This document shows, piece after piece, positions 6,754 to 7,337 of a stretch of DNA of 7,337 nt (positions are counted from its first letter, which is position 1; each line of letters starts with the position of its first letter). This DNA is from Prevotellaceae bacterium UBA1787 (lineage in GTDB: Bacteria; Bacteroidota; Bacteroidia; Bacteroidales; Bacteroidaceae). The notes beneath the pieces are model-generated. The model searched no databases. It was given only the letters and a program-made list of their open reading frames with translations, and was not told the origin of the DNA. The stretch spans positions 14,481 through 21,817 of the forward strand of contig DCGD01000145.1 in assembly GCA_002315195.1 (NCBI GenBank). The letters are read 5' to 3'. The position numbers and the translations under genes were made by a program.

Positions 6754-7335
6754 CTATTCCAAAACAATCCGTTGTCCGTCAAAAGCAAACCTTATGTTGT
6801 CGGGAAGATGTTCGCCGGAAAGTGCATGCAGTCCTGCCGTATGGGCCAAATGTGTCAGATAGGCATTTTTCGCTCCTATTTTCTGAACGAACCGCACCGC
6901 TTCTTCAATGGTTTGATGGGTGGGGTGTTCCGTATGCCTGAGTCCATTGACAATCAAACAATCCAAACCATCCAGAACTTTTTCCGTTTCTTTCGGACAA
7001 CTTTTCATGTCGGTGATGTATGCGAAATTACCAATGCGGTAGCCCAGGATGGGGAGGGTGCCGTGCATGATGCGAAAAGGAAGAATTTCAACGTTCTCCA
7101 GCAAGAGCGGTTGCAACGGTTCGATGGGATGAAGCATCAGCGATGGGGCGCCGGGGTATTTCCCGGAGCCGAAGCAATAGGGCATCCGTTCACTGATGTG
7201 CTGAATGCACGATGCGTCCCCATAAATGTTTACCGTGCCAAAGGGGCAGAAAGGACGTAGGTCGTCAATGCCTCCCACATGATCATAATGTTCATGCGTA
7301 AGCAGGACGGCATGAAGACGTCCATAGGGTACGTT
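6754..7335 (-). CDS. MBL-fold metallo-hydrolase, PhnP-like, C-terminal part only
   Basis: About 193 residues are visible; the N-terminus lies beyond the right edge and the frame is open to base 7335. The metallo-beta-lactamase metal-binding motif THEHYDH is present at residues 13-19 of the fragment. It is followed by His91 in MHG, Asp109 in YITD and His162 in LTHLAH, the order of ligands expected for a two-metal centre. The overall pattern resembles PhnP (cyclic phosphodiesterase of the phosphonate pathway) and the related MBL proteins widespread in Bacteroidota; family membership is firm but the substrate is unknown. A GTG at 7278 lies just after the metal motif and is not a start. The gene points the same way as tig and ends 125 bases before it, but the tig promoter in that gap suggests separate expression. 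No phosphonate genes are visible nearby, so a role in that pathway is not supported. Confidence 0.92.
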   Translation of the reverse strand, partial: NVPYGRLHAVLLTHEHYDHVGGIDDLRPFCPFGTVNIYGDASCIQHISERMPYCFGSGKYPGAPSLMLHPIEPLQPLLLENVEILPFRIMHGTLPILGYRIGNFAYITDMKSCPKETEKVLDGLDCLIVNGLRHTEHPTHQTIEEAVRFVQKIGAKNAYLTHLAHTAGLHALSGEHLPDNIRFAFDGQRIVLE

Positions 7336-7337
7336 CA

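Noticed and set aside
1..7337. Mobile element, CRISPR array, tRNA/rRNA or defence system
   Set aside because: No transposase, integrase, regularly spaced repeats, cloverleaf or rRNA-like sequence is seen; all coding content is housekeeping or widely conserved.

Overview
The window reads as ordinary chromosome from a member of the Bacteroidota, most likely order Bacteroidales; a Prevotella-like organism is my guess, not something the sequence proves. The evidence is threefold. The proteins resemble the Bacteroidales versions of their families: a trigger factor whose central domain is not a recognisable FKBP, and a long, divergent PurM. There is a TAnnTTTG promoter element ahead of tig. Most genes lack a clear Shine-Dalgarno sequence.

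Left half (2-3044), all on the + strand: the 3' end of aroE (shikimate dehydrogenase), a membrane TPM-domain protein with a zinc ribbon and a glycine-rich tail, lemA, and a purM-type AIR synthase. aroE and the TPM gene overlap by 8 bases. lemA begins at, or 27 bases after, the TPM stop codon, and purM follows lemA by 27 bases. This spacing suggests one transcript joining two biosynthetic genes (aromatic amino acids, purines) with a LemA/TPM pair whose molecular role is not well defined.

Middle (3045-3184): the purM and clpX genes converge on a 140-base gap. It holds a perfect 18-bp stem with a 4-base loop, probably a shared, bidirectional terminator.

Right half (3185-6628), all on the - strand: tig, clpP and clpX in transcription order, a protein-quality-control cluster of ribosome-bound chaperone, peptidase and unfoldase. 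clpX starts 6 bases after the clpP stop, so the two are surely cotranscribed. Between tig and clpP there are 183 bases with a terminator-like hairpin, so tig may be partly uncoupled from clpPX. A Bacteroidota-type promoter lies just upstream of tig.

Right edge (6754-7335, - strand): the C-terminal part of a metallo-beta-lactamase-fold hydrolase resembling PhnP, cut off by the window end.

I see no mobile element, CRISPR array, tRNA or rRNA, no gene-free stretch over 300 bases and no convincing new system. The least understood part is the TPM-LemA pair; here LemA also carries a lipobox-like sequence, which is the observation I would check first.
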